Of a stretch of 64,000 nucleotides of DNA, positions 54,802-64,000 are shown piece after piece. A model generated the notes under the pieces. It was not told the origin of the DNA. It worked only from the letters and a program-made list of their open reading frames with translations, and made no database searches. The translations under genes and the position numbers were made by a program. Every line of letters starts with the position of its first letter. The stretch's first letter is position 1. Source of the DNA: Varanus komodoensis (lineage: Eukaryota > Chordata > Lepidosauria > Squamata > Varanidae); assembly GCF_004798865.1 (NCBI RefSeq), contig NW_025335268.1, positions 73,050,546-73,114,545 of the forward strand, in the 5' to 3' direction.

Positions 54802-55249
54802 ATTTGTACTGAGAGTTCTGGTTGCAGGAATGTGTGAGGAATCCCATTTGGAGACGGGAATCCATAAGCTTTGCTCAGCAAAGCTCCCTGGACTCCGGCC
54901 CGCTTTCTCCCTGCCCTAAGTCTGCCTTGCTCTGAGCATTGATGTGGGCACCCAGCAGGAAGCGAGTCCAGCTGGTGCACCGGTATAGCTAGCGTGGCCG
55001 GCTGGCATGCACCCTGCTTGCGCTCCATGTGCCCACCACCCACTGCCTCCACCCCCAGTGCGCGAGCAAAGTTCTGCTGCCACACGAGGGGCTTGGCAGG
55101 CAGGTCCAGCGCGAAGGAGGGGCCCACTGGCATCCCCCAGTGTTCAAAGCCTTGGTCTCGGCTCAGCTCACTGGGTCAAGCCATGCAAGCGCAGAGAGAG
55201 CCAGAGCCCTGATCCCTCTTGCAGCCAGAATCCCGAGCGGGTTGTGGAC
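54802..55249. other. Non-coding stretch, nothing recognised
   Basis: Short GC-moderate stretch; overlapping frames about 110 codons long on both strands without motifs. Confidence 0.45.
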
Positions 55250-55490
55250 AAGTGGACCACAGATTGCAAGGAGCCCTTTCAAGTGGATGCAGAACATCGA
55301 AAGGGCCACTTTTCAGCTAATTTCCTTTGCATCGGAGCTTATTAATTTGCCAGTCTGTTAACTGCTTATTTTATGTCTGTCGTTTTGCTGTGTTTGCTCC
55401 TCAGTGAACGAACTGACAAGCCAGTGCCACGGTGGCGCAGTTCATAAATCTGCCAGTGACTTTTCATGACCTGTCCCCACAAAAAGCTGC
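55250..55490. promoter_or_regulatory. Candidate conserved non-coding block
   Basis: Repeat-free: cttttcagctaatttccttt, gcttattaatttgccagtct, aactgcttattttatgtctg, gcagttcataaatctgccag. Several TAAT cores and a CATAAA (caudal-type) core in a smooth AT-moderate context. Texture-based call. Confidence 0.3.
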
Positions 55491-56109
55491 ACCGCCCATC
55501 TAGACGGCCCGGGGTGTGTGTGTGTGTGTAAGGAAGCAACACGGGTGTCACGGAGTTGTGCACTGCAAGCACACACGCAATTTGGCTGTTTCCACTGGTC
55601 TGTCAAAAGCAGTTTTCCAAAATTATGACTGGGTGGAATTTCCAGAAATTGTCACATATGCCAGGCAGTGCTGCAGTTCTCTGTTCGGGTTGGGGGGACC
55701 TGCTCAGCACCCCATTTCTGCAATTGCTGGCAGAAGGAGTTTATTCCAGACATGCCAGGTAGCTTTGAAAGATGGCTGTGTCTGAAGGACTTGCTGGTTC
55801 ATCACATAGTTTTCTGCTGTGGCAATACAAAACTCTTCTGGAGCTCAGACCTTTGCCCTCCCAGGACTAAGACATCTGGAGAGCATTTGATCCGGAGGCC
55901 GAATTCCATGAACAAAATCGGCAACCTCGAGAGGACTGTGCTGGCATGGCATTGCCATGTCACCGTTCCAAACACGGCCCTTTCGGAGGTGTCCTTGACA
56001 GCTGCAGATCTCAGACTACGCACCGCAGTGGTGTGGTGACACTTTCCACGCAGACCTCAAAAGAATAGTGCCTTTAGCTCTCCCGGGGGGAAAAGCAGGT
56101 TCCTCTTTT
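55491..56109. other. Non-coding stretch
   Basis: It contains a short (GT)n run at 55515-55530. Nothing else recognised. Confidence 0.42.
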
Positions 56110-56940
56110 CTGCATAGATGTCGTCCGCTCAACCCCAGCCTGGAACAATTTCCATAATATTTTGTTCAGGCCAGCCAGCCTTGTGTCACGGAGCAGCAAT
56201 CAAATTTATTCAGTGACAGGAAAGAAAATGCCATTTTGGAAGGGAAAAGTGGTACTGTTAAAGAGAGATTTGGACAATTAAGCATTCCTATCTGTTGCCT
56301 GCAAGCTTTTGGATAGCTCTTTCAAAGCTTCAGCTGTATTGATATTAAAATTGTTGCCATAAGCAGAGGTGATAACCATTGTACTATTTAATGTAACTTT
56401 TCTGGGCATCAGAAAGGTCAAGAGCAGGGAAAATCCATGCACAGGCAACGTTTTACTAGCTGGGATATTTAAAGATCGATGTTAGAATTTCTCCGCTGAT
56501 CGCAATGCAAAATGGCACATAGTAATATCACTGTCTAAATTGTCCCAAATTGCTGCATATTCCTTTTTCTTTTCTTTTTTAAAAGAGAAAAATCTCGGCT
56601 GCCTTTGTTTGAGTAATGGCTTCGCCAAGTGCACTCTGTCCTGTCTATTGGATTATTTCAACTGTGGTGTCATAGCAAGAAAAATGACTGCACATCAGTG
56701 TGAATTGCAGGTTTGCATATATTATTTAAGAGTGTGTGAAACCTTTTCCCCAGGTCAACCGTCATCTGCTTTTAGAGCAGTTTTGCTCTTATTCCTTCGA
56801 GGGGGAAGATGGCTTTCTTTATGGATATTATTTATGAGCCAAATGTTGCTTTAGCATTTACATTTAATTCTAATGCATTATTAACTTGTTTAGGAATTTG
56901 AGTTTAGTGTGTCAAAAATGACCCAAGGCATGCTGGGTCA
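56110..56940. promoter_or_regulatory. Candidate conserved non-coding region (largest)
   Basis: About 830 bases without interspersed repeat, with smooth AT-moderate composition: ggaacaatttccataatatt, gcagcaatcaaatttattca, gatttggacaattaagcatt, gcttcagctgtattgatatt, gtactatttaatgtaacttt, ggattatttcaactgtggtg, tttgcatatattatttaaga, agcatttacatttaattcta. Frames are short except an uninformative 104-codon one. The length and texture resemble clustered enhancers near developmental genes. Function is not shown by the sequence. Confidence 0.38.
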
Positions 56941-57499
56941 TTTGCTCTCCCTATTTCTATAGAAGGCTTTTGAGAAGGTTGGTCTTACGCCTAAAGGTTT
57001 GCCCCCTGCTGGGCTTATGAGTTGGTGCGTCATAGTTGCTTAGTGCATGAACTGTGAACCAAGGTTCTTAGGTCGTCTCACCTTGGCCAGGTAGACTCTA
57101 GATCTGGGTGGGGAGCCTCTTTCAACCAGAGTGCTGCGTTCAGTTTTGGAGAAGTACCTGTGGAGCCCTCCTTCCAGGGGTGGGTAAAGGAAGTACTGCC
57201 AGCAAATTGAGTGGGGCCAGAAATCTGTTCGACAGCACCAGCTTGTGGTTACTGCAGGCTCCAAGTGCAAGTAACCCAGCCTTAGGGGAGGCATTTCAGC
57301 CTTTCAGAACAGGGCCCGGAAGACCCCCAGAGCCAGGAAACCACCAAACAGCCACTAAATTGGTGGCGGGGAAGGGAATAGTGTGGGGAGAAGGAGGCAT
57401 GGCTGTCTGGGGAACCCTGCAGAACTGGAATTGCTCTTCCGAAGGGCCACTCTTGGCTCGGTTTCTCTTTTCGCATGATGTTCGTCCATCGTTTTGAAT
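56941..57499. other. Non-coding stretch, nothing recognised
   Basis: No named repeat. The part 57100-57420 is GC-moderate with frames of about 100-130 codons on both strands. Some of it may belong to the LINE remnant that follows, since the untranslated 3' end of that minus-strand LINE would lie here. Confidence 0.4.
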
Positions 57500-57975
57500 A
57501 AGGACCTTGACATCTAGCGGGTTGTGAGTTGTCCGCGGTGTGTCCGCACGTGGCTGATAAGGCCGATATGGGCACAGAGTGTTCTGCCACATGTCAGGCA
57601 GACGTGTGCGGGCACCACTGTTGCAACATTTGCAACTCTGGCTTTACGGAGCACTCACTTCTCTTGTGCTATGGTCGTCCTCCGACTTCAGAAGTTTGGC
57701 AGCCTTGCTGGATCAGCGTGCGCCATGTCGATCGGTCTTGTGCCAGGGTCTCCCAGGAGGTGGTGTCGATAACCAGGGACTTGAGAGAGGCTTTCAGCGT
57801 GTCTTTCTATCACTTCTTTTGTCCCCCGTGCGATCGCTTTCCTTGAGACAGCGCACCATAGAAGAGCTGTTTGGGGATGTGGTGGCCTGGCATCCTTGCA
57901 ACATGGCCTGCCCAGCATGTCTGGGCTTTCATCAGCAGGGTGTGAACTGATGGCAGTTTTCACATATGGAGAGGC
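57500..57975 (-). mobile_element. LINE ORF2 C-terminus with a C2H2 finger, decayed
   Basis: On the minus strand, pieces in several frames follow the C-terminal end of a non-LTR retrotransposon: a GHVARMPGHHIPKQLFYGAL-like stretch (near 57930-57850), a KRSHGGQK-like stretch, then SLVIDTTSWETLAQDR-like and STWRTLI-like stretches (57790-57690), and finally CLTCGRTLCAHIGLISHVRTH (57538-57600). The last is a C-x2-C-x12-H-x3-H zinc finger. This block order is shared by many animal LINE proteins, and the BovB C-terminus is built in a comparable way. The clade is not settled; RTE-like or a related group is likely. The frame shifts several times, so the copy is dead. Confidence 0.7.
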
Positions 57976-60450
57976 CAACACTGGCCCGTCTTTTTGGGCT
58001 GGATGGACCAGCTTTATGAATTTCTCTGCTGCTGCTGCTGTTCGAACTCTGTCTTTCCATTTGAAAATCCAAACGTTGGGTCTCTAAATCAAATGCAAAA
58101 ATTGGCGCCAACATCTCAAGGCATCGGAAATGCTAAGAGCAGCAGGAACTTTCGAAGAAAGTCAAGCCAGTCACTTAACAATAGGCCGTGGCCCACTGGC
58201 TGAGGGACAGCAGGGAGGGAACAAGGAGGCGGGTCACCGTATCAGTGCCACTGCTGGAAAGGACCCGCCGCACATGGCTGGCCGCCCTCCCTGAGGCAGA
58301 GCGCACGCACGCACGCCCGCTTGTTTCCAGGGTCCCGGTAAGCCTGCCTGGGCTCGTGCGCAGTGCCTCCATCGCTCAGGAAACAGTGCGTACCATCTCA
58401 GCACACTTCCTGTGCAAAGGCATTTTGAACGCCAGCCTTCCCTTGATTAAAGCAAAGCGATGTGAAGGACAGGCATCTGCTCAAGATATGCAGCGCTCAT
58501 CTGAATACTTTGAATGTATTTGCATTTTTTTTCTCTACACACTTAACTTTTGTAAATTATTTGATTTTAATCCTTTGCATCCTGTTCTCTCTCCAAGGAG
58601 CAAGCCATAGGAAAGAAACAGTAACCCCCCTTTGCAATAGGAAAAATCCACCTTGATTGCTATGTTCTTGCTGGAAACATAGGGTACTGTAGGGTCTAGC
58701 CTGCTACTCCCAAAATAAAGCATTCCTAGGTGGGTATTTCCCTGAAGTAGAACCAAACTATTTCCAGTCTGAACTAGAGGAAAGGCAGGACCGGAATACT
58801 TAGCTGAAATACCAAGGGGAGCAAGCTTCAAGATAAGCCAAGAGCCTGGTGAGAACCAGCCCACCTCCATTTTTCGGGGAGACTCTGTGGAAAAGGGAAG
58901 GTTGGAGGGGTGTGACTTGATCTGCTCAGTGGGGTAGCATCAAGTCAAATGAGCAGACCAACTGAGTAATATCCAGTATTGTTGCCACTTGGCTCACAAG
59001 GCTGGCCCTGGCCCACAACCTTCCTGAGCGGGGAGCCACTTCCGTTTGGTGGGGAAGTGGGGGAGGATTCAGCTGGAAATCAACTCCTGGAGTGGGCAAG
59101 AACTAGCTCCTCAATTAGAGGCTTTTAAAATGTGGGTGCCTCTTACTAATGACCTCTATATCTCTTTTTTCTGGCCAGCTTTAATGTAATAAAGATTGTA
59201 GTTAGAAGCCTCTGTTCATGATCTGCTGGGAAGGGAAAAGGAGAGAGAGGAACCGGCCCCCAGCAGGTATAAATCAAATCAATAAATAAGAAGCGCATCA
59301 GCAGCATGCAGCAATAAGCTTGAATGTTTCGGCGCTAGCGTTTCTGGGAGGTGCAGGGCCCCTTTGCTTCCCAACTGTAGCAGCTTGCAGGCGCCTGTGC
59401 GGGTGGTGAAGGTGTGAAGGGGTTGATGCCTGGAAGACGGACAGCTGCTTTTGTGACAAGGCTCCTTGGGCACAGAAAAGCCTCGCCACTTGACAGATCT
59501 GCTGTGTCGACTGGGGAGGAAGAAGGCGATGGGGCTTGGCATGCTGCCGTTGCGCCATTGCGTTAGCTGGTTCTTGGAGTTTCTGAGGGATGGGCGGATC
59601 AGCCTTTCTCTCCTGTCGATAGGAAACCAGCGTCTGTATTGACAGGCAGACGCTGTCCAGCGGAGTGACTTCATTCAGAGGTATTCATGCCCTCTCCTTT
59701 CTCTGAGAGCGCATTTGTACAACAGCCATCATGTCCTCGGCTCGTTGCTTTAGGCTCGTTTTCTACAATGGCTCATCTTGGGATAAGGACTCCTGAACTC
59801 ACCAAAGGCTTTGCTTTATTGCTGGGGTTGTGCTTGTTTTAAACACAAGGAGGAATCGTGTCCCAGGAATAGGATGATTCGAAACAATGGTGGGGTTGTC
59901 CCACCGGGTGAAAAAGTGTTGACATCAAGAAGAGCAACAGATGAACCACCCAAGACTGTGAACAACAACATGAGAGCAAAAGTTTTGTATTTTTTCCTCA
60001 TGTACTTGGTTTCTGGTTGTTGTTTTTTTCAATCAACTCCCTCCTCAGTTTTGCCCCCCCCCCCAGCTTTGAGGCTGGAAACAATGTCTACACAGCAGGT
60101 GCATCAAATGCAGGCATGGAAGGGGTGGGCCAGGGCTTGGTGGTCCTGCACGGAGGGAGCCCCATGCCTTACCTCCCCAGGCTCTGCCCTTCAGTGTGCC
60201 CCGAGCATCACTTTAAGTCCGTCGATCCATGGCGCTCGCAAACAGGACCACCGGAGAACCCCAAGAGCTTTTTCTGGCCAGAGTGGGTTGCCCTGGTGGC
60301 GATGGGCCAGGGCTTGGTGACCCCGCGTGCAGCACCGTCTGTGCACTTGGGCACGTTGAAGCCCTGCCACTGACCTAGGCGGGCCTTAGCCCTTCAGGTG
60401 TCTCTGCTGAACCCGAGATGCTTCCAGGCAGCTCTGGTCGCCATTGTTGT
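57976..60450. other. Non-coding stretch, nothing firmly recognised
   Basis: About 2.5 kb without an assigned repeat or exon. GC-rich near 58200-58380 and around 60080-60400, where frames up to 169 codons overlap and have no domain. An 11-base C run is at 60054-60064. Confidence 0.42.
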
Positions 60451-60660
60451 CAGCCTAACCCTTTATATGCCCCCTTTTTCCTTTAGCAAGAAGCAGCTTA
60501 AAATGTTCCCCTCCTTTCTGTGTTATCCTCCCCACAACAACCCTGTGAGGTAGCTGAGGCCCAGAGTCACTCAGTGACCTTCATGGGTGAGTAGGGACTG
60601 GAACGTGGATCCTTCAGGGTCCCCATTCAAGACTCTTACCACTGCACCACGCTGCCTCTC
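60451..60660 (-). mobile_element. MIR-like SINE
   Basis: Antisense copy: tgttatcctccccacaacaa, ccctgtgaggtagctgaggc, agagtcactcagtgaccttc, gtagggactggaacgtggat, then the head cttaccactgcaccacgctg (60640-60655). The tail region gcagcttaaaatgtt lies at the left. Its core differs from the other copies (ctgaggcccagagtcactca), being closer to the ancient MIR consensus. Confidence 0.75.
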
Positions 60661-61059
60661 ACACCTCTGTCTCATCCACAAAACAAGGAGCTCTTCATCA
60701 GCCTATTCTTTGCAGGGTTACTCACTTATTATGGATTTATAGCCCACCTTTTTTCCTTCCAAGGAACGGTGACTGTAATAAAATATACCCGTTTATGGAA
60801 ACCTTTGCAAGATCAACCCTTTTCCAGAGAAAGCCGCACAGAAAGTGCCCCTAAACTTAACCAAATGACATTTCCGCCGTCTCCAGCATTTTGTCGTCTG
60901 GCCAGCAGGTTCATGGCAAGGCCTTGCAGACTTTCAACATGAGCTCCTTTCCACAGGCAGGGCCGGAGCGCGACGCTGGGACCCTCTGCGCACCTTGCAT
61001 GCGCTCCTCCTCTGAGCTGTGGGTGGTCCCTTGACCTGGGGGGCGAACTGTAGAAGGAA
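60661..61059. other. Non-coding stretch
   Basis: A phrase at 60730-60775 (ttatagcccaccttttttcc) looks like a LINE or SINE tail in antisense; otherwise nothing recognised. Confidence 0.42.
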
Positions 61060-61560
61060 TAAGCTGAGCTGGGAAGTGGCGTGGCTTCCCCAGGGGACCG
61101 CAGCAAGTTGCTTTTCCGCGGAATTAAAAATCCCAGTGCAAGTAGGTTTGAAAACCTACTTTCAGTTCTAACCCAGCTATTGTTGACTATTATTTTGTTG
61201 GCTTTCCAACAAAAACCATTGGCATATCTCATTAAACCCGTTAATTACACCCAGAAATACTTCCAGAGCAGTGCATTAAAAACTACTTAATAAAAATGGG
61301 AAGCAAAATATTAATATTGGGGGGGGGGTTAAAGATTGTTTTCCCTCTGGCTTCCTAGTGTCGCTTGCACACAGCAAATGCTACTAATATCAGCCTACAC
61401 ATGAACGTATTGTGCTGCAAGTGTAACAACCCAGCTTTGTAGCTGGGCTGCGATAGTAAACATGAGGAAATTAGCATAAAATTCATTATTTGAAATGCGT
61501 TATTATTATATTCCCTTAGTGGACGAGAAGCCCAGCTGGGTAAGAACGAAGTAGATATTG
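61060..61560. promoter_or_regulatory. Candidate conserved non-coding block
   Basis: Repeat-free around a short G run (61319-61328): ctattgttgactattatttt, atctcattaaacccgttaat, ctacttaataaaaatgggaa, gcaaatgctactaatatcag, gaggaaattagcataaaatt, tatttgaaatgcgttattat. TAAT cores and an ACAATAG-like SOX core are frequent. Texture-based call. Confidence 0.32.
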
Positions 61561-61610
61561 ATGGAGGCTTTCTAGCACAAAGAGCATTGGGCCATAGGTG
61601 GTGGGAGTTG

Positions 61611-61859
61611 TTTCTTTCTTTCTTTATCAGATTTATATCCTGCCTTTTTTCTTACAAAGAATTCAGAGCGGCTTGCATCCTTCTCCTCTTGCTGCTCTCA
61701 ATCTTATCCCCTCAACAACAGCCCTGTGAGGTAGGCTGGTCTGAGAGTCAGTGACTGTCCCTGAGTCACCCAGTTGGCTCGGTGGCCGTGTGGGGACTTG
61801 AACCCAGGTCGCCTGAGTCCCAGTCCTACACCCTTAACCACTCCACCACACTGTCTCTG
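61611..61859 (-). mobile_element. tRNA-headed CORE/MIR-like SINE, good copy
   Basis: Antisense copy with a clean B box: the complement of ggacttgaacc is ggttcaagtcc. Head near 61859 (complement of ccactccaccacactgtctc), core (complement of gtgactgtccctgagtcacc), the complement of caacaacagccctgtgaggt, and the tail gatataaatctgataaagaa with an (aaag)n end. The tail is flanked on the left by a (ttct)n tract. About 250 bases. Confidence 0.85.
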
Positions 61860-63689
61860 GACTTATGGGAAAGAAGGAAGATATGAGCTCTCAGGGTCTC
61901 CGTGACTGGTGGCTAGAAACTTGGACCGTTTCTCAGGCTGTTTTCATAATAGGAAAGTTCACCCTTGCTGATCGTTCTTGCATTTTTATTTCCAGCACAT
62001 TTGTGCACGCGTCAGATTTGGAGATGTTGCACCCACCCCTGCTGCCCCCTGCCCCTGCACACTTGTGAGTGCCTGAAAGAGGGATCTGACCCCTCTGTTT
62101 TGCGGGGCAGTGGGGAGAGAGCTTCTCCACAGCAAGGAGAAGGGGGCAGGCATGGGACTGCCTCTCAGCCTGCTAATCTGCCCCAGCTCCCAGCTCTGCA
62201 GGCTCGAAGGCTGTGATGCTCGTGAGAAGAGTCTGCACCCAGTGGCCAAAGAGGTGCCCGCACAGCCGGAAGCTGCGTTACGTAACATCGGCATTAGTTG
62301 AACTCAGTGGCTGGGCTTTCAAAACATGACCCAGCGGTTCTTCTCCCTAGCTCGCGTGCCAGCTGCTGCAGTCGTGGTGCTGTGCCACTGGCAAATGAGG
62401 AAAGGAGGTACACCGCCGTTCTTTTCCGTTATTCCGGATTGAGTGTGCGCCCCAACTTTAAATGCCCATCCCAGTGGTGGCCCTTCGCCCCAGCCGGTTG
62501 CCATCACACTTTCCCCTGCTTCGAAACAGCGGGTTGCGGCAGCTGCCGCATTCCCCGGCCTTGCACTCGTCTTCCAATGTGTGCGTGTTGCTCTCACTGA
62601 CAGCGCGCAACGTCAGATTCGGTTGGCCACTTTGCTGGGCTTTCATTCTGATGCCAGCCCAGTGACAGGAGCAGTTGAAGTGCTCACTCGCATCTGATCT
62701 CAGATATTGTCAAATTGGGGGACTCTGAAAATGAAAATGAAACAAGCCAAACATGATGAAGGTGATTCTGCACGCCCGTGCCATCGACATTCTGTCATGC
62801 CTGATATTTTAGCTTGGCTGCTGCTGGGTGAGATATATGGATTTTTATCCAAACTGTTTACTGAGCTCTGGAGGACAGCACCTCTGCTGAATCAGGTGGG
62901 AGAGAGTGGATGGTTCTGCTTGTTTGGGGTGGCAAGAGGGCGGCGGCATGCCAGCAGGATGACTTGTTCCCCATCCTGCTGCCCCAGCTGGGTTTCCTGA
63001 CGAAATCTTGCAGGCAGACACTCCTACCTGAGGCTGAAGGTGGATGTGGATGCTCTGAAATGAGCTTTCATCTTCCACAATCATTAGCGCGTTAAGGAAG
63101 ATGCAGTGACAGTGCCTCGTAGATGCCATTTCCACTTTACTTAAACAAGAAGTGGCAGAATTTAAATGGGATCTTTTGGAGCTCACTTACCTGGAGATAA
63201 TTTGTCAGGCATTTTCTGCATGCGAGTCGACAGCAAGTGTTTGACCCTTCTTGTATATGTGACAAACAGGCATTCGCTTGAAAGGTGGGCATCGCGCAGA
63301 CCTGTGGGTCCCGTTTGGCAAAACGGGACACGCTCTTGGCCACTGTCTCCCGCCTGAACCAGAATCACAGTGTTCTCCAGAATCCGAGAGTCTGAGTTTC
63401 GTCCTGTACCAAACTGAATCCAGCCTCCTCTCCTTTCTGTGACACATTCATGTTTGCCATGGAGTGAAAGCAGAAGCCTTTCTCGTCCGTCTGCTGCTGG
63501 GTTTATAGCATGAAGTCAGCCATGGCTCAGTCCTGGAGCTGGGGCTTTATCACTGGCACCTCCGGTCCGGAGGAGGACTGGGAGATCTTACGGAGCTGCT
63601 GCCATTCAGAGTGGACAATGCTGGGCTTGATGCACCGCTGCTCTCATCTGCTTGCTCAGGCTCCAGGTGCCACTGGACCATTTGAATTT
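61860..63689. other. Non-coding stretch, nothing recognised
   Basis: Unique-looking sequence. Frames up to 113 codons occur on both strands without domains. The part 63040-63280 has a conserved-element texture (atcattagcgcgttaaggaa, gagataatttgtcaggcatt). No repeat assigned. Confidence 0.42.
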
Positions 63690-63840
63690 TCCATAAGAAT
63701 GCAAGACAAGTGGTGCTGGACCAGACCTAAATCCTTCTGGTTGAGCACTCGCTTCAGGCAGTGGCCGGTCAAATGCCCTTGAAAAAGCACGAGCTCTTGA
63801 GTTCAACAGCACTCTCCCTCCCATGTTCCCCAGCAATTTA
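63690..63840 (-). mobile_element. CR1 LINE 3' end fragment
   Basis: In antisense: ccataagaatgcaagacaag, tggtgctggaccagacctaa, aggcagtggccggtcaaatg, cttgagttcaacagcactct, ccctcccatgttccccagca. These match in order the CR1 end seen at 19115 (here with the ...gcataagaa... start). Strongly 5' truncated. Confidence 0.62.
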
Positions 63841-64000
63841 TTTTTGTTGCTGTTGTACATCTTCCCTCAGACACCTACCCCGAGGCATACAACCAATAAT
63901 TTGACACAAGAGAAAGTGGGTGGGTTCACTCAACATGACAAGGAATCCTGCAAAGTTACCACAGTTTGTAGTGGGGTGGTTACCACGGTCTACCTGGCAG

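Noticed and set aside
1-64000. CRISPR arrays, operons, phage or bacterial defence systems
   Set aside because: No regularly spaced repeats, no ribosome binding sites and no dense gene arrangement. The repeat set is that of a vertebrate.

Overview
The window is vertebrate nuclear DNA, most likely from a squamate reptile (lizard or snake). The evidence is its repeat set: a BovB (RTE clade) LINE, a nearly complete L2-clade LINE with several 5'-truncated relatives, many CR1 3' ends, tRNA-headed CORE/MIR-like SINEs, a second SINE with a tRNA-Ala-like head, and short palindromic MITE-like repeats. This mixture is typical of squamates; species-level placement is not possible from the sequence alone. 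I found no convincing host protein-coding exon, no structural RNA gene, no CRISPR array and no prokaryotic feature. Reading frames outside LINEs are short, overlap on both strands and encode nothing I recognise, so the window is best read as intergenic or intronic DNA.

Layout. 1-5.4 kb: mostly unique sequence, with a MITE-like repeat and a possible conserved non-coding block near 2.4-3.1 kb. 5.4-7.4 kb: a decayed CR1 reverse-transcriptase fragment on the minus strand, followed by SINE copies. 7.4-18.5 kb: unique sequence with CR1 3' ends, one SINE and microsatellites. 18.5-20.2 kb: a CpG-rich patch, a CR1 3' end, a palindromic repeat and a purine-rich degenerate repeat. 20.9-26.55 kb: the densest retroelement block, with a 5'-truncated BovB copy whose C-terminal frame is still open, then an L2 element of about 4 kb with its GC-rich 5' leader, endonuclease and reverse-transcriptase regions, interrupted by a SINE. 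26.5-45.9 kb: unique sequence with L2 fragments (two 3' tails on the plus strand, one fragment on the minus strand, one pair in opposed orientation), an L2 tail that splits an older SINE, a candidate DNA-transposon-like repeat with internal duplications, and many CR1 tails. 46-64 kb: mainly unique AT-moderate sequence with several blocks that look like conserved non-coding elements, a tRNA-Ala-type SINE, a LINE C-terminus carrying a C2H2 zinc-finger motif, two more MIR-like SINEs and a CR1 tail at the right edge.

How the parts relate. The only recognisable coding capacity belongs to selfish elements. L2 and CR1 copies are mostly 5'-truncated, as expected from target-primed reverse transcription. 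The MIR-like SINEs end in a sequence resembling the L2 tail, which suggests they used L2 machinery. The long repeat-poor, AT-moderate stretches (notably 48.3-48.6 kb and 56.1-56.9 kb) are the best candidates for host regulatory function; cross-species alignment would decide this. I saw no clear sign of a new multi-gene system.
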